DNA from: Opitutaceae bacterium
GTDB taxonomy: Bacteria; Verrucomicrobiota; Verrucomicrobiia; Opitutales; Opitutaceae
Direction: 5' to 3'
NCBI GenBank assembly: GCA_016711225.1
Contig: JADJTK010000025.1
Coordinates: 30,356-94,355, forward strand
Length of the DNA: 64,000 nt
The notes beneath the pieces are model-generated. The model saw only the letters and a list, made by a program, of their open reading frames with translations, searched no databases and was not told the origin of the DNA. Made by a program: the position numbers and the translations under genes. Positions 53,509 to 63,267 of the stretch are shown here, piece by piece; position 1 is the stretch's first letter, and the number at the start of each line of letters is the position of its first letter.

Positions 53509-56022
53509 ATGCGCGCTTGCGTTTCGTTGCTCACGGGCCTTGCGGTCTTCACCTGTCCTGCACTCCTCGGCGGGATTGCACCCCAACCCGTTGGCGACGT
53601 CCTCGCGATGGTCCGCCACGACCGGGGCCTCGAACTTACCTGCACCGACGGCACTACGGTGCGCATCAGCGTGCTCGCCCCGGACCTCGTCCGTGTGCGC
53701 GCGCTTTTCCCCGGGCAACTCCCCTCCACGGATCACTCGTGGGCCATCGCCCGCACCGACTGGCCCGCCCCCGCGTGGCGACTCGCCGAAGACGCCGCCG
53801 CCATCACCCTCACCACGGCGGAGCTTGAGGTCGTGGTGCAGCGCCAGCCCCTCCTCGTCTCCTTCCGCGACGCCCTCACCCACCGCACCCTCAACGCCGA
53901 CCAGCGCCCCATGGCCCGTGATCCGGCGACTGGCCGCATCGCCGTCGCCAAACGCCTCGGGCTCGAAGAGCGCTTCTACGGACTCGGCGAAAAGGCGGCC
54001 CGCCTGGAAAAGCGCCGCGGCCGTTTCACGATGTGGAACTCGGATACCCCGGGCTACGTCGAGGGCACCGATCCGATCTACCAAAGCATCCCCTTCTACC
54101 TCGGAATGGAGGAGGGTCAGGCCTACGGCATCTTCCACGACAACTCCTTCCGCAGCACCTTCGACCTCGGCTTCACCGGCCAGGACTCGACCGACTTCAC
54201 CGCCGAGGGCGGTGCAATCGACTACTACTTCTTCCACGGCCCCTCGCTGCAGAAGGTTCTGGGCCGCTACACCGAACTCACCGGCCGCATGCCGCTGCCT
54301 CCGCTTTGGGCGCTCGGCAACCAGCAGTCGCGCTACAGCTACTACCCGGCGTCGATGGTCGAACAGATCGCCGGCCTCTACCGCAAGCACGACCTGCCAC
54401 TGGACGTGCTCTACCTGGACATCCACTACATGAACGCCTACCGGGTGTTCACCTGGGACCCGGTACGCTTCCCGGACCCGTCTGCCCTCACCGCGCACCT
54501 CGCCACCCAGGGCGTGAAGGTCGTCACCATCGTCGATCCGGGAGTGAAACTGCAGCCGCCGGCCGCCGGCGCGAGCGATGCCGCCAGCGCCCCCGAGCTC
54601 GCACCGCAGGACCGCAGTTACTACGTCTTCAACGAGGGTACCGCCCACGACTATTTTCTCCGGCGCCTCGACGGCTCGCTCTACGTGAGCGAGGTCTGGC
54701 CGGGCAAATCGCTCTTTGTCGACTACACCCGCGAGGACGCCCGCCGCTGGTGGGGCGGCCTGCACCGCGCCCTCACCGACCATGGCGTCGCCGGGATCTG
54801 GACCGACATGAACGAGCCGTCCGACTTCATCGACAAGTCCGGCGCCACGCAGCGCGACGTCGTTTTCGACGATCGAGGTTCGAAATCCTCCTACGCCCAG
54901 CACCGCAATCTCTTCGCCCTCAACATGGCCCGGGCCACCTACGAGGGCCTCGAGCGTCTCCAGCCCGACCGCCGCCCCTTCGTGATCACCCGAGCCGGCT
55001 ACGCCGGCATCCAGCGTTTCGCGACGGTGTGGACCGGCGATAACAACGCCACCTGGGAATCGCTGCGGCTGAACATCCCGATGTTCGCCTCGCTCGGGCT
55101 CTCCGGCGAGACCTTTGTCGGCGCCGACCTACCCGGTTTCATCGGCCGTGCCTCGCCCGAGCTGCTCGTGCGCAACTACCAGCTCGGCTTCCTCGCCCCG
55201 TTGCTGCGCAACCACGCTGCGATCGACAACTACGACCACGAGCCGTGGCGCTTTGGCCCGGTGTACACCGACATCATCCGCAAATACCTGCAGCTTCGCT
55301 ACCGGCTGCTGCCCTTCCTCTACACCACCCTGGAGGAGGCTCACCGCACCGGCATGCCGCTCTTCCGCCCGCTGGTGTTGAACTTCCAGGACGATGCCAA
55401 CACCGCCACTCTCGACGACCAGTTCATGGTCGGCGACGCCCTCCTGGCCGCCCCGGTGTTGCACGCCGGCGAACGCGCCCGCGAGGTCTACCTACCCGCC
55501 GGCCGCTGGTACGACTTCTGGACCAACGCCCCGCTCGACGGCGGCCGCCTGCTCCGCGTCGACGCCCCCCTCGACCACGCCCCGCTCTTCGTGCGCGGCG
55601 GCAGCGTGATCCCCTCGACCGTGGCGATGAACCACGTCGGCGAGAAGCCGTGGAATCCGCTGCGCTTCGACGTCTATCCCGACACCGCGGGCACCGCCTC
55701 CGGCTCGCTCTACGAGGACGATGGACTCAGCCCCGCGTATCGCACCGGCGCCTTCCGCCGCACCTCCCTCCACTTCGCTCCGGCCACCTCTGGCAGCGTT
55801 CTCTCTCTCGACGCCCCCGTTGGCCCCTACCAACCGCCGGCGCGCAACTTCGAATTCCGTCTCCACTCCTCCGCCACATTCACCGGCATCACCCTCGACG
55901 GCCGACCGCTGGCCGCGATCGCACCCACGGCCGTCACCACCGGCTGGTATCGCGATGCCGCCGGCACTGTGACCCTGCGTCTGGCCGACGACGGCCGCGC
56001 CCACACCTTCGAACTCCGCTGA
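53509..56022 (+). CDS. Alpha-glucosidase, glycoside hydrolase family 31
   Basis: 837 residues with a signal peptide (about 4-21). N-terminal beta-sandwich, then the barrel with nucleophile Asp433 in GIWTDMNEPS and acid/base Asp511 in WTGDNNATWES. The motif FYGLGEKA and a C-terminal beta domain complete the family layout. It removes glucose from the non-reducing end of imported maltooligosaccharides, probably in the periplasm. 119 bp after the receptor gene. Confidence 0.93.
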   Translation: MRACVSLLTGLAVFTCPALLGGIAPQPVGDVLAMVRHDRGLELTCTDGTTVRISVLAPDLVRVRALFPGQLPSTDHSWAIARTDWPAPAWRLAEDAAAITLTTAELEVVVQRQPLLVSFRDALTHRTLNADQRPMARDPATGRIAVAKRLGLEERFYGLGEKAARLEKRRGRFTMWNSDTPGYVEGTDPIYQSIPFYLGMEEGQAYGIFHDNSFRSTFDLGFTGQDSTDFTAEGGAIDYYFFHGPSLQKVLGRYTELTGRMPLPPLWALGNQQSRYSYYPASMVEQIAGLYRKHDLPLDVLYLDIHYMNAYRVFTWDPVRFPDPSALTAHLATQGVKVVTIVDPGVKLQPPAAGASDAASAPELAPQDRSYYVFNEGTAHDYFLRRLDGSLYVSEVWPGKSLFVDYTREDARRWWGGLHRALTDHGVAGIWTDMNEPSDFIDKSGATQRDVVFDDRGSKSSYAQHRNLFALNMARATYEGLERLQPDRRPFVITRAGYAGIQRFATVWTGDNNATWESLRLNIPMFASLGLSGETFVGADLPGFIGRASPELLVRNYQLGFLAPLLRNHAAIDNYDHEPWRFGPVYTDIIRKYLQLRYRLLPFLYTTLEEAHRTGMPLFRPLVLNFQDDANTATLDDQFMVGDALLAAPVLHAGERAREVYLPAGRWYDFWTNAPLDGGRLLRVDAPLDHAPLFVRGGSVIPSTVAMNHVGEKPWNPLRFDVYPDTAGTASGSLYEDDGLSPAYRTGAFRRTSLHFAPATSGSVLSLDAPVGPYQPPARNFEFRLHSSATFTGITLDGRPLAAIAPTAVTTGWYRDAAGTVTLRLADDGRAHTFELR

Positions 56023-56054
56023 GCCCGCCGCCCCCGACCCCATCCCTCTTCCCC

Positions 56055-57626
56055 ATGGACTCTTCCCCTCCCTCGTGGCTGACCACCCGCAGTGCCGGCG
56101 TGCTGGCCCATGTATCCAGCCTTCCAGGCGACCACGGCATCGGCGATCTCGGCGCCGGCGCGCGCCGCTTCGTCGACTTCCTCGCCGCCGCCGGTGTGCG
56201 CCATTGGCAGATCTGCCCGCTGGGCCCCACCGGTTACGGCGATTCCCCATACCAGCTTTTCTCGGCCAACGCCGGCAACCCCTACTTCATCGATCTCGGC
56301 GAGCTCGCTGCCGCGGGCCTGCTTCACCACGACGAACTCGCCCCCCTACGCGAGCTCTCCGCCTCCGGCATCGACTACGGCAAACTCTACGAACTCTTCT
56401 GGCCGATCCTGGCCAAAGCCCACGACCGCTTCGTAGCGACCGGCCGCGACTGCCTCCTCGATGGCGATGCAACGCTCACGGAGTTCGCCCAACGCCATAC
56501 CGGTTGGCTGGAACCCTACGCCGAGTTCATGGCCCTGAAGACCCACTTCGGCGGGTATCCTTGGACGCTCTGGCCGGCTCCTTACCGCCAGTGGACACCT
56601 GAATTGCGCGCCGGCTTCTCCGAATCCGTGCGCCGCGATACCGCCCGCCACACCTTCTACCAATACATCTTCTTCGCCCAGTGGCACCGCCTGCGGCACT
56701 ACGCCGCCGAGCGCGGGGTGGGCATCATCGGCGACGTGCCGATCTTCGTCGCTCTCGACAGCGCCGACACTTGGCAGAACCGCGCCGTCTTCCGCCTCGA
56801 CCCCCACGGCTTGCCGCTGGCCGTCGCCGGCGTGCCCCCCGACTATTTCTCCGCGCTGGGCCAGCTGTGGGGCAACCCACTTTACAACTGGGACTACCTC
56901 GCCCGCACCGGCTACAGCTGGTGGATCGCGCGGTTGCGTGCCGCCTTCGAATTGTACGACATCGTGCGCCTCGACCATTTCCGCGGCTTCGATACGTACT
57001 GGGAGATTCCCGCCGGGGCGCCCGATGCCCGCAGCGGCCGCTGGCTCAAGGGCCCCGGCCTCCCGTTCTTCCAGGCGGTGCGCACGGCCCTTCCGCAGGC
57101 GCGCATCATCGCCGAGGATCTCGGCTACATCGGGCCCGAGGTGGTGGCCCTGCGCCGCGCCGCCGGGCTGCCCGGCATGCGTGTGCTCCAGTTCGCCTAC
57201 GGCCACGACGCCAACAGCGTCAACCTCCCCCATTTCTACCCGCAGGAGAGCGTCGCCTATACCGGCACCCACGACAACATCACCACGCGCGGCTGGCTGG
57301 AGAGCCTCCCGGAGCCCTACGCCGCACGCGTCGAGGACTACTTCCAGCTCCAGGGCTCGCGCTCCGCCTGGCCGATGATCCGCGCCCTGCTCGCCACCCC
57401 CTCGCGGCTGGCGGTTGTCCCGATGCAGGACTTGCTCGACCTGCCCGCCTCCGCCACGTTGAACCGCCCCGGCACCACCGACGGCAACTGGCAGTGGCGC
57501 TTCACCACGGCCGAACTCGACCGCCTCTCCCCCGCCCGCACCGCCAAGCTGCGCCATTGGATCGAACTCTACGAACGCACCGGCGACCGCGCCTTCCGCG
57601 ACTACAGCGAACCCATCGTCCCATGA
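56055..57626 (+). CDS. malQ: 4-alpha-glucanotransferase (amylomaltase, GH77)
   Basis: 523 residues from ATG 56055, no signal peptide, so cytoplasmic. Start LLSLPG-type motif appears as AHVSSLPGDHGIGDLGAGA. Catalytic Asp307 in VRLDHFRGF, Glu354 in IIAEDLG and Asp407 in GTHDN match GH77. It disproportionates maltooligosaccharides, freeing glucose and longer chains. 32 bp after GH31 and overlapping the MFS gene by ATGA, so the three are an operon. Confidence 0.95.
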   Translation: MDSSPPSWLTTRSAGVLAHVSSLPGDHGIGDLGAGARRFVDFLAAAGVRHWQICPLGPTGYGDSPYQLFSANAGNPYFIDLGELAAAGLLHHDELAPLRELSASGIDYGKLYELFWPILAKAHDRFVATGRDCLLDGDATLTEFAQRHTGWLEPYAEFMALKTHFGGYPWTLWPAPYRQWTPELRAGFSESVRRDTARHTFYQYIFFAQWHRLRHYAAERGVGIIGDVPIFVALDSADTWQNRAVFRLDPHGLPLAVAGVPPDYFSALGQLWGNPLYNWDYLARTGYSWWIARLRAAFELYDIVRLDHFRGFDTYWEIPAGAPDARSGRWLKGPGLPFFQAVRTALPQARIIAEDLGYIGPEVVALRRAAGLPGMRVLQFAYGHDANSVNLPHFYPQESVAYTGTHDNITTRGWLESLPEPYAARVEDYFQLQGSRSAWPMIRALLATPSRLAVVPMQDLLDLPASATLNRPGTTDGNWQWRFTTAELDRLSPARTAKLRHWIELYERTGDRAFRDYSEPIVP

Positions 57627-58917
57627 CACCGACCCGTCCCCTCTCCCTGCCGGCCATCTGGAACATGAGCTTCGGCTTTCTCGGCATCCAGTTCGGCTGG
57701 GGCCTGCAGATGGCCAACATGAGCGCGATCTACCAATACCTCGGCGCCAGTGAGAGCGACATCCCGCTGCTTTGGCTGGCCGCCCCGGTCACCGGTCTGA
57801 TCGTCCAACCCATCATCGGCTACTACAGCGACCACACGTGGACGCCGCTGGGCCGGCGGCGCCCGTATTTCCTCGTCGGTGCCATCCTCGCCAGCTTGGC
57901 CCTGATCGCGATGCCCAACTCCTCCTCGTTGTGGATGGCGGCCGGGCTGCTCTGGATCCTCGACGCCTCCGTCAACGTGAGCATGGAACCGTTTCGTGCC
58001 TTCGTCGGCGACCTGTTGCCCGAGCGGCAGCGCAAAGTGGGCTTCGCGATGCAGAGCCTGCTCATCGGGCTTGGCGCCGTGCTCTCCTCGGCGCTGCCCT
58101 GGATACTCACCCATCTCGGCATCGCCGAGGGCGTCGCCGCCGGTTCGGTCATCCCGCGATCGGTCCACCTCTCCTTCTACCTCGGCGCGGCGGTCTTCAT
58201 CACCGCCGTGCTCTACACCATTATCACCACCAAGGAGATACCTCCCGACGGCACCGAGCCGCGCGGCGAGCTCAACCTCTTCCGCGGCATCTGGGACGGG
58301 CTTAAGGAAATGCCTCCCGTGATGCGCCGCCTCGCCGTGGTACAATTCTTCACCTGGCTCGGGCTCTTCTGCATGTGGATCTACTTCACCCCGGCGATCG
58401 CCCGCAGCATCTTCGGCGGCACTCCGGGCTCGCCCGAATACCAGCGCGGCGTCGAGTGGGGCGGCGTCTGTTTCAGCACCTACAACGGCCTGGCCTTCGC
58501 CTTCTCCTTCGTCCTCGTCGCCCTCGCCAAACGCGGAGTCTCCGCCCGCGCCATGCACCGCGTCGGTTTGCTCTGCGCTGCCGCCGGGCTGCTGTCGGTG
58601 GGCCTCTGGCGCCAACCCGAAGCCCTCCTGATCTCGATGGTGCTCGTCGGCCTCGGTTGGGCCACGATCCTCTCGATGCCCTACGCCCTGCTTGCCAACG
58701 CGATCCCGGCTCATCGCATGGGATTCTACATGGGCGTGTTCAACTTCTTCATCGTACTTCCCCAAATCCTCGCCGCCACCGTGCTCGGCGCCGTCGTCCA
58801 GCATCTGCTCGGCGGCCAGGCCATGCCGGTGGTGATGGCGGCGGCGCTTCCTTCCTGATCGCGGCGGTGGCCCTGCAGTTCGTGCCGAACGAAACCGCTC
58901 CCGCCGAAGCCTCCTGA
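57623..58917 (+). CDS. MFS (GPH-like) sugar transporter, one frame break near the end
   Basis: About 431 residues with about 12 membrane spans. Motif DHTWTPLGRRRPYFLVGAIL between spans 2 and 3 and FRAFVGDLLPERQRKVGFAM are typical of the sucrose/maltose-type GPH transporters found in Verrucomicrobiota and Bacteroidota maltodextrin loci. A break near 58843 hides the last span (FLIAAVALQFVPNE). It moves maltose or maltodextrin over the inner membrane to MalQ. Confidence 0.88.
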
Positions 58918-58930
58918 CCCACCGCCTCTC

Positions 58931-60322
58931 ATGCGCACTCCTTCTCGCTGCTCTCGCCGCGCTGCTGCTCGCCGCCCCCGCGCTCGCCCGCGACACCGCC
59001 CCAGCGCCGCCCCGGCGTTGCCGGACCGGTACCAGCCTGTCCCGTACGTCAGAGTCATCCACCCGGAGTGGACCAAGAGCGCGGCGCTCTACCAGATCAA
59101 CCTCCGGCAGTTCACCGCCGAGGGCACCTTCGCCGCCGCGGAGCAGCAACTGCCGCGCATCAAGGCACTTGGGGCCGACATCGTCTGGCTGATGCCCATC
59201 CACCCCATCGGCGAAAAGAACCGCAAAGGCTCGCTCGGCAGCCCCTATTCGGTGCGCGACTACCTCGGCGTAAACCCCGAGTTCGGCACCCTCGCCGATC
59301 TCAAGCATTTCGTCGCTACCGCCCATTCGCTCGGCCTCTACGTCATCCTCGATTGGGTGGCCAACCACACCGCCTGGGACAACCCCTTGGTGGCCCAGCA
59401 TCCCGACTGGTACCAGCGCGACTGGAAGGGCGAGTTCCGCCCCACCCCCTGGTTCGACTGGACCGACATCATCAACCTCGACTACCGCCAGCCCGCGCTC
59501 CGGCACTACATGACCGACGCCATGAAGTACTGGGTAACCGAGGCGGACATCGACGGCTACCGCTGCGACGTGGCCGGCTTCGTGCCGCTCGACTTCTGGA
59601 ACAACGTCCGGCGCGAGCTCGACACCATCAAACCCGTGTTCCTGCTCGCCGAAGCCCAGTCGCGCGACCTCCACGCCGAGGCCTTCGATGCCACCTACGC
59701 TTGGGGCTGGTACGAAGCCATGCACCAAGTCGCCGCCGGGAAGGCCAACGTCGGAGCGTTGATCGGCTACTACTCCGAGAACGAGGGGCTCTTCCCAACC
59801 GGTTGCATGCGGCTGACCTTCGTCTCCAACCACGACAAGAACGCCTGGGACGGCACCCAGTCCGAGCAGTTCGGCGACGGGCTCGCCGCCGCCATCGTGC
59901 TCTCGGTTGTCGGCGACGGCATCCCGCTGCTCCACAATGGCCAGGAGGCCGGCGAGTCGAAGCGGCTCAAGTTCTTCGAGCGCGATCCCATCGAGTGGAA
60001 AGAGCACCCGGTGGGCGAGCTCTACCGCCGGCTCTTCGCGCTGAAGAAGGCCAACTCCACACTCTGGAACGGCCAGTGGGGCGCGCTCATGGTCCACGTG
60101 CCGAACAACGTCCCCTCGGCGGTTCTGAGCTTTGTGCGCCGCAACGAGACGGACAAGGTCTTTGCCGTCTTCAATTTTTCCAAGGAGCCGCAGAAGGTGA
60201 AGTTCGAGGAGGCCCTCTTCCCCGGCACCTACACCGAGTATTTCAGCGGCGCCCGCATCGAACTCTCCGCCACCACCGAGCTGGAGCTCGCGCCCTGGGC
60301 GTATCGGGTGTTCGTGAAGTAG
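58931..60322 (+). CDS. Alpha-amylase family (GH13) enzyme, frame breaks in the signal region
   Basis: About 463 residues. The start frame is Arg-rich because of indels: in another frame the same bases encode a perfect signal peptide (ALLLAALAALLLAAPALA), so it is exported. The barrel has nucleophile Asp213 in GYRCDVAGF, Glu in LLAEAQS and Asp in FVSNHDKNAW, with the domain-A start SAALYQINLRQFT. It probably cuts short maltooligosaccharides or cyclodextrins. Last gene of the maltodextrin operon. Confidence 0.88.
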   Translation: MRTPSRCSRRAAARRPRARPRHRPSAAPALPDRYQPVPYVRVIHPEWTKSAALYQINLRQFTAEGTFAAAEQQLPRIKALGADIVWLMPIHPIGEKNRKGSLGSPYSVRDYLGVNPEFGTLADLKHFVATAHSLGLYVILDWVANHTAWDNPLVAQHPDWYQRDWKGEFRPTPWFDWTDIINLDYRQPALRHYMTDAMKYWVTEADIDGYRCDVAGFVPLDFWNNVRRELDTIKPVFLLAEAQSRDLHAEAFDATYAWGWYEAMHQVAAGKANVGALIGYYSENEGLFPTGCMRLTFVSNHDKNAWDGTQSEQFGDGLAAAIVLSVVGDGIPLLHNGQEAGESKRLKFFERDPIEWKEHPVGELYRRLFALKKANSTLWNGQWGALMVHVPNNVPSAVLSFVRRNETDKVFAVFNFSKEPQKVKFEEALFPGTYTEYFSGARIELSATTELELAPWAYRVFVK

Positions 60323-60660
60323 GCTGCCCTCGTCGAGGGAGTTGCTTCAGCCGGAGACCCGTCCGGAAGGAACGCTGGGCCTCGTGGCACGGAGCTCGAG
60401 CCTGCCTGCGCTCGGCTCGCGCAGGCGACGCCCGCCCGCGCCATGCCGAGCGCCCGCGGCGGTTGGCGGGTTTAGGAACTCACTTTCGTGTCCCGACCGC
60501 GACACGAACTTGCGCTCGCCCATTCGGACCGGCCCCACCCTCGTAAACCCGCGCGGCGGCCACCACGCGGTTCCCCAAAAACACCAGTGTCGGGGGCGGT
60601 CCTGCCAGCGTGGCCTTGCGCCGGCCTTCCGTGCGCCCACCCGACGCAGCCTGCCTTGCC
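60323..60660. other. 338-bp intergenic stretch after the maltodextrin operon
   Basis: No gene supported. It opens with CCTCGTCGAGGGA and GTTGCTTCAG (60328-60350), nearly repeated at 61391-61413 by the end of serA. A minus-strand frame near 60480-60600 (GNRVVAAARVYEGGAGPNGR) is protein-like but startless. Confidence 0.4.
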
Positions 60661-61311
60661 TCAGTCCGTCTTCGGAACCTCGGCCTTCTTCTTGACGAAC
60701 TTGCTCTCCTTACCGGCGAACAACCGCGCGATGTTCTCGCGATGACGCAAAATGATGAACACCCCAAGCAGCCCGAAAAACAGGATCAGGAATTGCGTGC
60801 GGTGCAGCAGCAGCGCGGAGACTGGCAGGCTCGCCGCCAGCAGGATCGAGGCGAGCGAGACATAGCGCGTGGTGTAGAACACCACCACCCATACCGCCAC
60901 GCCGAGCAACGCCACCGGCCAGCACAGCGCCAGCAGGCCGCCGATGCTCGTGGCCACGCCCTTACCGCCGCGGAACCCGATCAAGCAGGAATACGAGTGC
61001 CCCACGATCGCCCCCACCATGCCGGCCACGGCCATCCGCTCGATCTGCTCGGCGTCGCACGCACACCCGGGCCCGTCGAACCACGCAAGGGCCAGCGGCC
61101 AGATCGTCGCGAGCGCGCCCTTCAGGAAATCGAGCAGAAAGACGAGATTGCCCGCCTTCTTGCCCACGGAGCGCTTCACATTGGTCGCCCCCGGATTACC
61201 CGAGCCGACATTAAAGATGTCCACCCCGTGCGCACGGGCGACCCACACGCCGAACGGCAGCGAGCCGAGCATGTATCCGGCGAGCAGGGCGATGAGGATC
61301 GGGAGAATCAT
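60661..61311 (-). CDS. plsY: Glycerol-3-phosphate acyltransferase PlsY
   Basis: 216 residues, about five membrane spans. Motifs: LGSLPFGVWVARAHGVDIFN, VGSGNPGATNVKRSVGKKAG (acyl-phosphate/G3P site) and GFRGGKGVATSIG. It transfers acyl groups from acyl-phosphate to glycerol 3-phosphate, the first step of phospholipid synthesis. It lies 98 bp after serA in the same direction, separated by a hairpin repeat. Confidence 0.95.
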   Translation of the reverse strand: MILPILIALLAGYMLGSLPFGVWVARAHGVDIFNVGSGNPGATNVKRSVGKKAGNLVFLLDFLKGALATIWPLALAWFDGPGCACDAEQIERMAVAGMVGAIVGHSYSCLIGFRGGKGVATSIGGLLALCWPVALLGVAVWVVVFYTTRYVSLASILLAASLPVSALLLHRTQFLILFFGLLGVFIILRHRENIARLFAGKESKFVKKKAEVPKTD

Positions 61312-61330
61312 GGTGGAGTCGGCGCCGCGG

Positions 61331-61378
61331 GTAGCGGAACGGCTTCCGTTCCGCGCGGAAGCGAAGCGCTTCCGCTAC
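61331..61378. repeat. REP-like hairpin between serA and plsY
   Basis: GTAGCGGAA...TTCCGCTAC outer arms and CTTCCG/CGGAAG inner units (ACGGCTTCCGT, CGGAAGCGAAGCGCTTCCG) form a long imperfect hairpin. It may attenuate or protect the mRNA. Confidence 0.6.
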
Positions 61379-61409
61379 GGAAAAGATGGGCCTCGTCGAG
61401 GGATTTGCC

Positions 61410-62999
61410 TCAGAGCTGGACGAACTTGGCCAGCTTGATGGCCGGGTTGTGCTTGATCTCGCGGCGGGCGAGTTCACTCGGTTCGGTATCCACGAGCACC
61501 ACCATGTAGGCCGTGCCACCGGGGGTGAGGCGGGAGAGCGACATGTCCGCGATGTTCACGCCGTCCTTGCCGAGCAAGGTCCCGATCAGACCGACCATGC
61601 CGGGCTGGTCGACGTTCTCGAGCACCAGCAGCTTGCCCTCGGCGGGAACTTCGACGTCGCGACCGTTGATCGTGATGATGCGCGGCTGCGCGTTGCGCCC
61701 GATAAGCGTGCCCTGCGCCGAGTGGGTCTTGCCCGCGGCATCGATCGCCTCGACGGCGATGAGCTCGGTGTAGTCGCACTGGACGTTGGACTTCACAACC
61801 TCGACCTGCACCCCGAGGCGCTGGAGCAACATCGGAGCGTTGACGTAGTTGACCTCCTCACCGCTGATGCGGCGCAGGAAGCCGCGCTCGATGGCGCGGG
61901 TGATGGCGTTGGAGTCGATCTCGCAAACCTTGCCAAAGTAAGTGAAACGCAGCGACGCGATCTGCTCCGGGGCGATCTGCTGCACGAGCGTGCCGAGCTT
62001 GGTGCCCAGGTCGAGATACGGCCCGAGGATCTTCAAGGCCGCGGCGTCAATCGAGGGCATGTTGACCGCGTTGCGGATGATGCCGTTGCTCAGCACATCG
62101 GTAATCTGTTCGGCGATCTCGATGCCAACCGACTCCTGCGCCTCGGCGGTGGAGGCACCGAGATGCGGGGTGAGCACGAGGTTCGGCAGCTGGCGGAAAG
62201 GATGGTCGGCAGGAAGGGGCTCCTCCTCGTACACGTCGAGACCGGCGGCGGCGACCTTGCCGCTCTTGAGCGCCTCGACCAGCGCCATCTCCTTGATGAT
62301 ACCACCGCGCGCGCAATTGAAGATACGCACACCCTTCTTGCACTTCTCAAACGCCGCCTCGTCGATCATGTCCTTGGTGGCGTCGGTCAACGGCATATGG
62401 ACCGTGATGTAGTCGGCCTGCTTGAGCAGTTCGTCGAGGGTCACGCCCTCGACCTGCATGGCCTTGGCGCGGCTGGGAGCAAGATAGGGATCGTAGGCGA
62501 GCACGCGCATACCGAAGGCCTGGGCGCGCTTGGCCACTTCGCCGCCGATACGGCCGAGGCCGACAACGCCAAGGGTTTTGCGGAAAAGCTCGATACCACC
62601 GTAGCTCTTGCGATCCCATTTGCCGGCCTTCATCGAGGCGGCGGCTTGGGGCACCGGGCGGGCGCCGCAAAGCATGTGGGTAAACGTGAGTTCGGCGGTA
62701 GCGATGGTATTGCCCGAGGGCGTGTTCATCACCACGACGCCGCGTGCAGTGGCAGCTTCGACGTCGACATTGTCCACGCCCACGCCGGCGCGGCCGACGA
62801 CCTTGAGCAAGGGCGCCGCGGCGATGACCTCGGCGGTGATCTGCGTCTCGGAGCGGACCGCGATCGCATGAACATCCTTCACCAGAGAGAGGATCTTCTC
62901 CGGGGTGGAATTGTAGGCTTCGATGACTTCGAAACCTGGCTGTTGGCGGAGCAGTTCCACGCCCTTGGGCGAGATCTTGTCGGCGACGAGGATTTTCAT
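61410..62999 (-). CDS. serA: D-3-phosphoglycerate dehydrogenase
   Basis: 529 residues, the long form. N-terminal substrate domain (KILVADKISPKGVELL), Rossmann NAD domain with GVVGLGRIGGEVAKRAQAFG, catalytic Arg in NCARGGIIKE, Glu in YEEEPLP and His in TPHLGASTAEAQ. An intervening domain and a C-terminal ACT domain (LLVLENVDQPGMVGLIGTLL) complete it. It oxidises 3-phosphoglycerate in serine synthesis. Single gene with its own upstream region. Confidence 0.97.
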   Translation of the reverse strand: MKILVADKISPKGVELLRQQPGFEVIEAYNSTPEKILSLVKDVHAIAVRSETQITAEVIAAAPLLKVVGRAGVGVDNVDVEAATARGVVVMNTPSGNTIATAELTFTHMLCGARPVPQAAASMKAGKWDRKSYGGIELFRKTLGVVGLGRIGGEVAKRAQAFGMRVLAYDPYLAPSRAKAMQVEGVTLDELLKQADYITVHMPLTDATKDMIDEAAFEKCKKGVRIFNCARGGIIKEMALVEALKSGKVAAAGLDVYEEEPLPADHPFRQLPNLVLTPHLGASTAEAQESVGIEIAEQITDVLSNGIIRNAVNMPSIDAAALKILGPYLDLGTKLGTLVQQIAPEQIASLRFTYFGKVCEIDSNAITRAIERGFLRRISGEEVNYVNAPMLLQRLGVQVEVVKSNVQCDYTELIAVEAIDAAGKTHSAQGTLIGRNAQPRIITINGRDVEVPAEGKLLVLENVDQPGMVGLIGTLLGKDGVNIADMSLSRLTPGGTAYMVVLVDTEPSELARREIKHNPAIKLAKFVQL

Positions 63000-63102
63000 G
63001 GGTTGCGAACGGTCAGCGAACCCGCCCGCTTCCCCGCCCGCAAGGAAAAGCTTAGGTTTTGCGCCGCACCAAAGCTCCGCCTTTGATCAGCCATCTTCAA
63101 TT

Positions 63103-63262
63103 CCTCCGTCGCGCCGCAAGGCGCCGCAGGTTTTGCGCCGCGCAAAACCTCTGCATTTCCTCCGTCAGATTCCGCATACCGCGAAAACTCCGCCCTCAGC
63201 CTCCGGCCTCAATCCCTCCGTCGCGCCGCAAGGCGCCGCAGGTTTTGCGCCGCGCAAAACCT
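63103..63262. repeat. 48-bp exact direct repeat with internal palindromes upstream of the HD gene
   Basis: CCTCCGTCGCGCCGCAAGGC... occurs identically at 63103-63150 and 63215-63262. Each copy ends in the palindrome AGGTTTTGCG-CCG-CGCAAAACCT and also holds GGCGCC. A partial third copy (AGGTTTTGCGCCGCACC) is at 63053-63070. It could be a mobile REP-like unit. Confidence 0.8.
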
Positions 63263-63267
63263 TTCCC

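Noticed and set aside
57602..60097. 831-residue minus-strand frame opposite the MFS and GH13 genes
   Set aside because: Antisense shadow rich in Gly/Val/Arg; both opposing genes are well supported.
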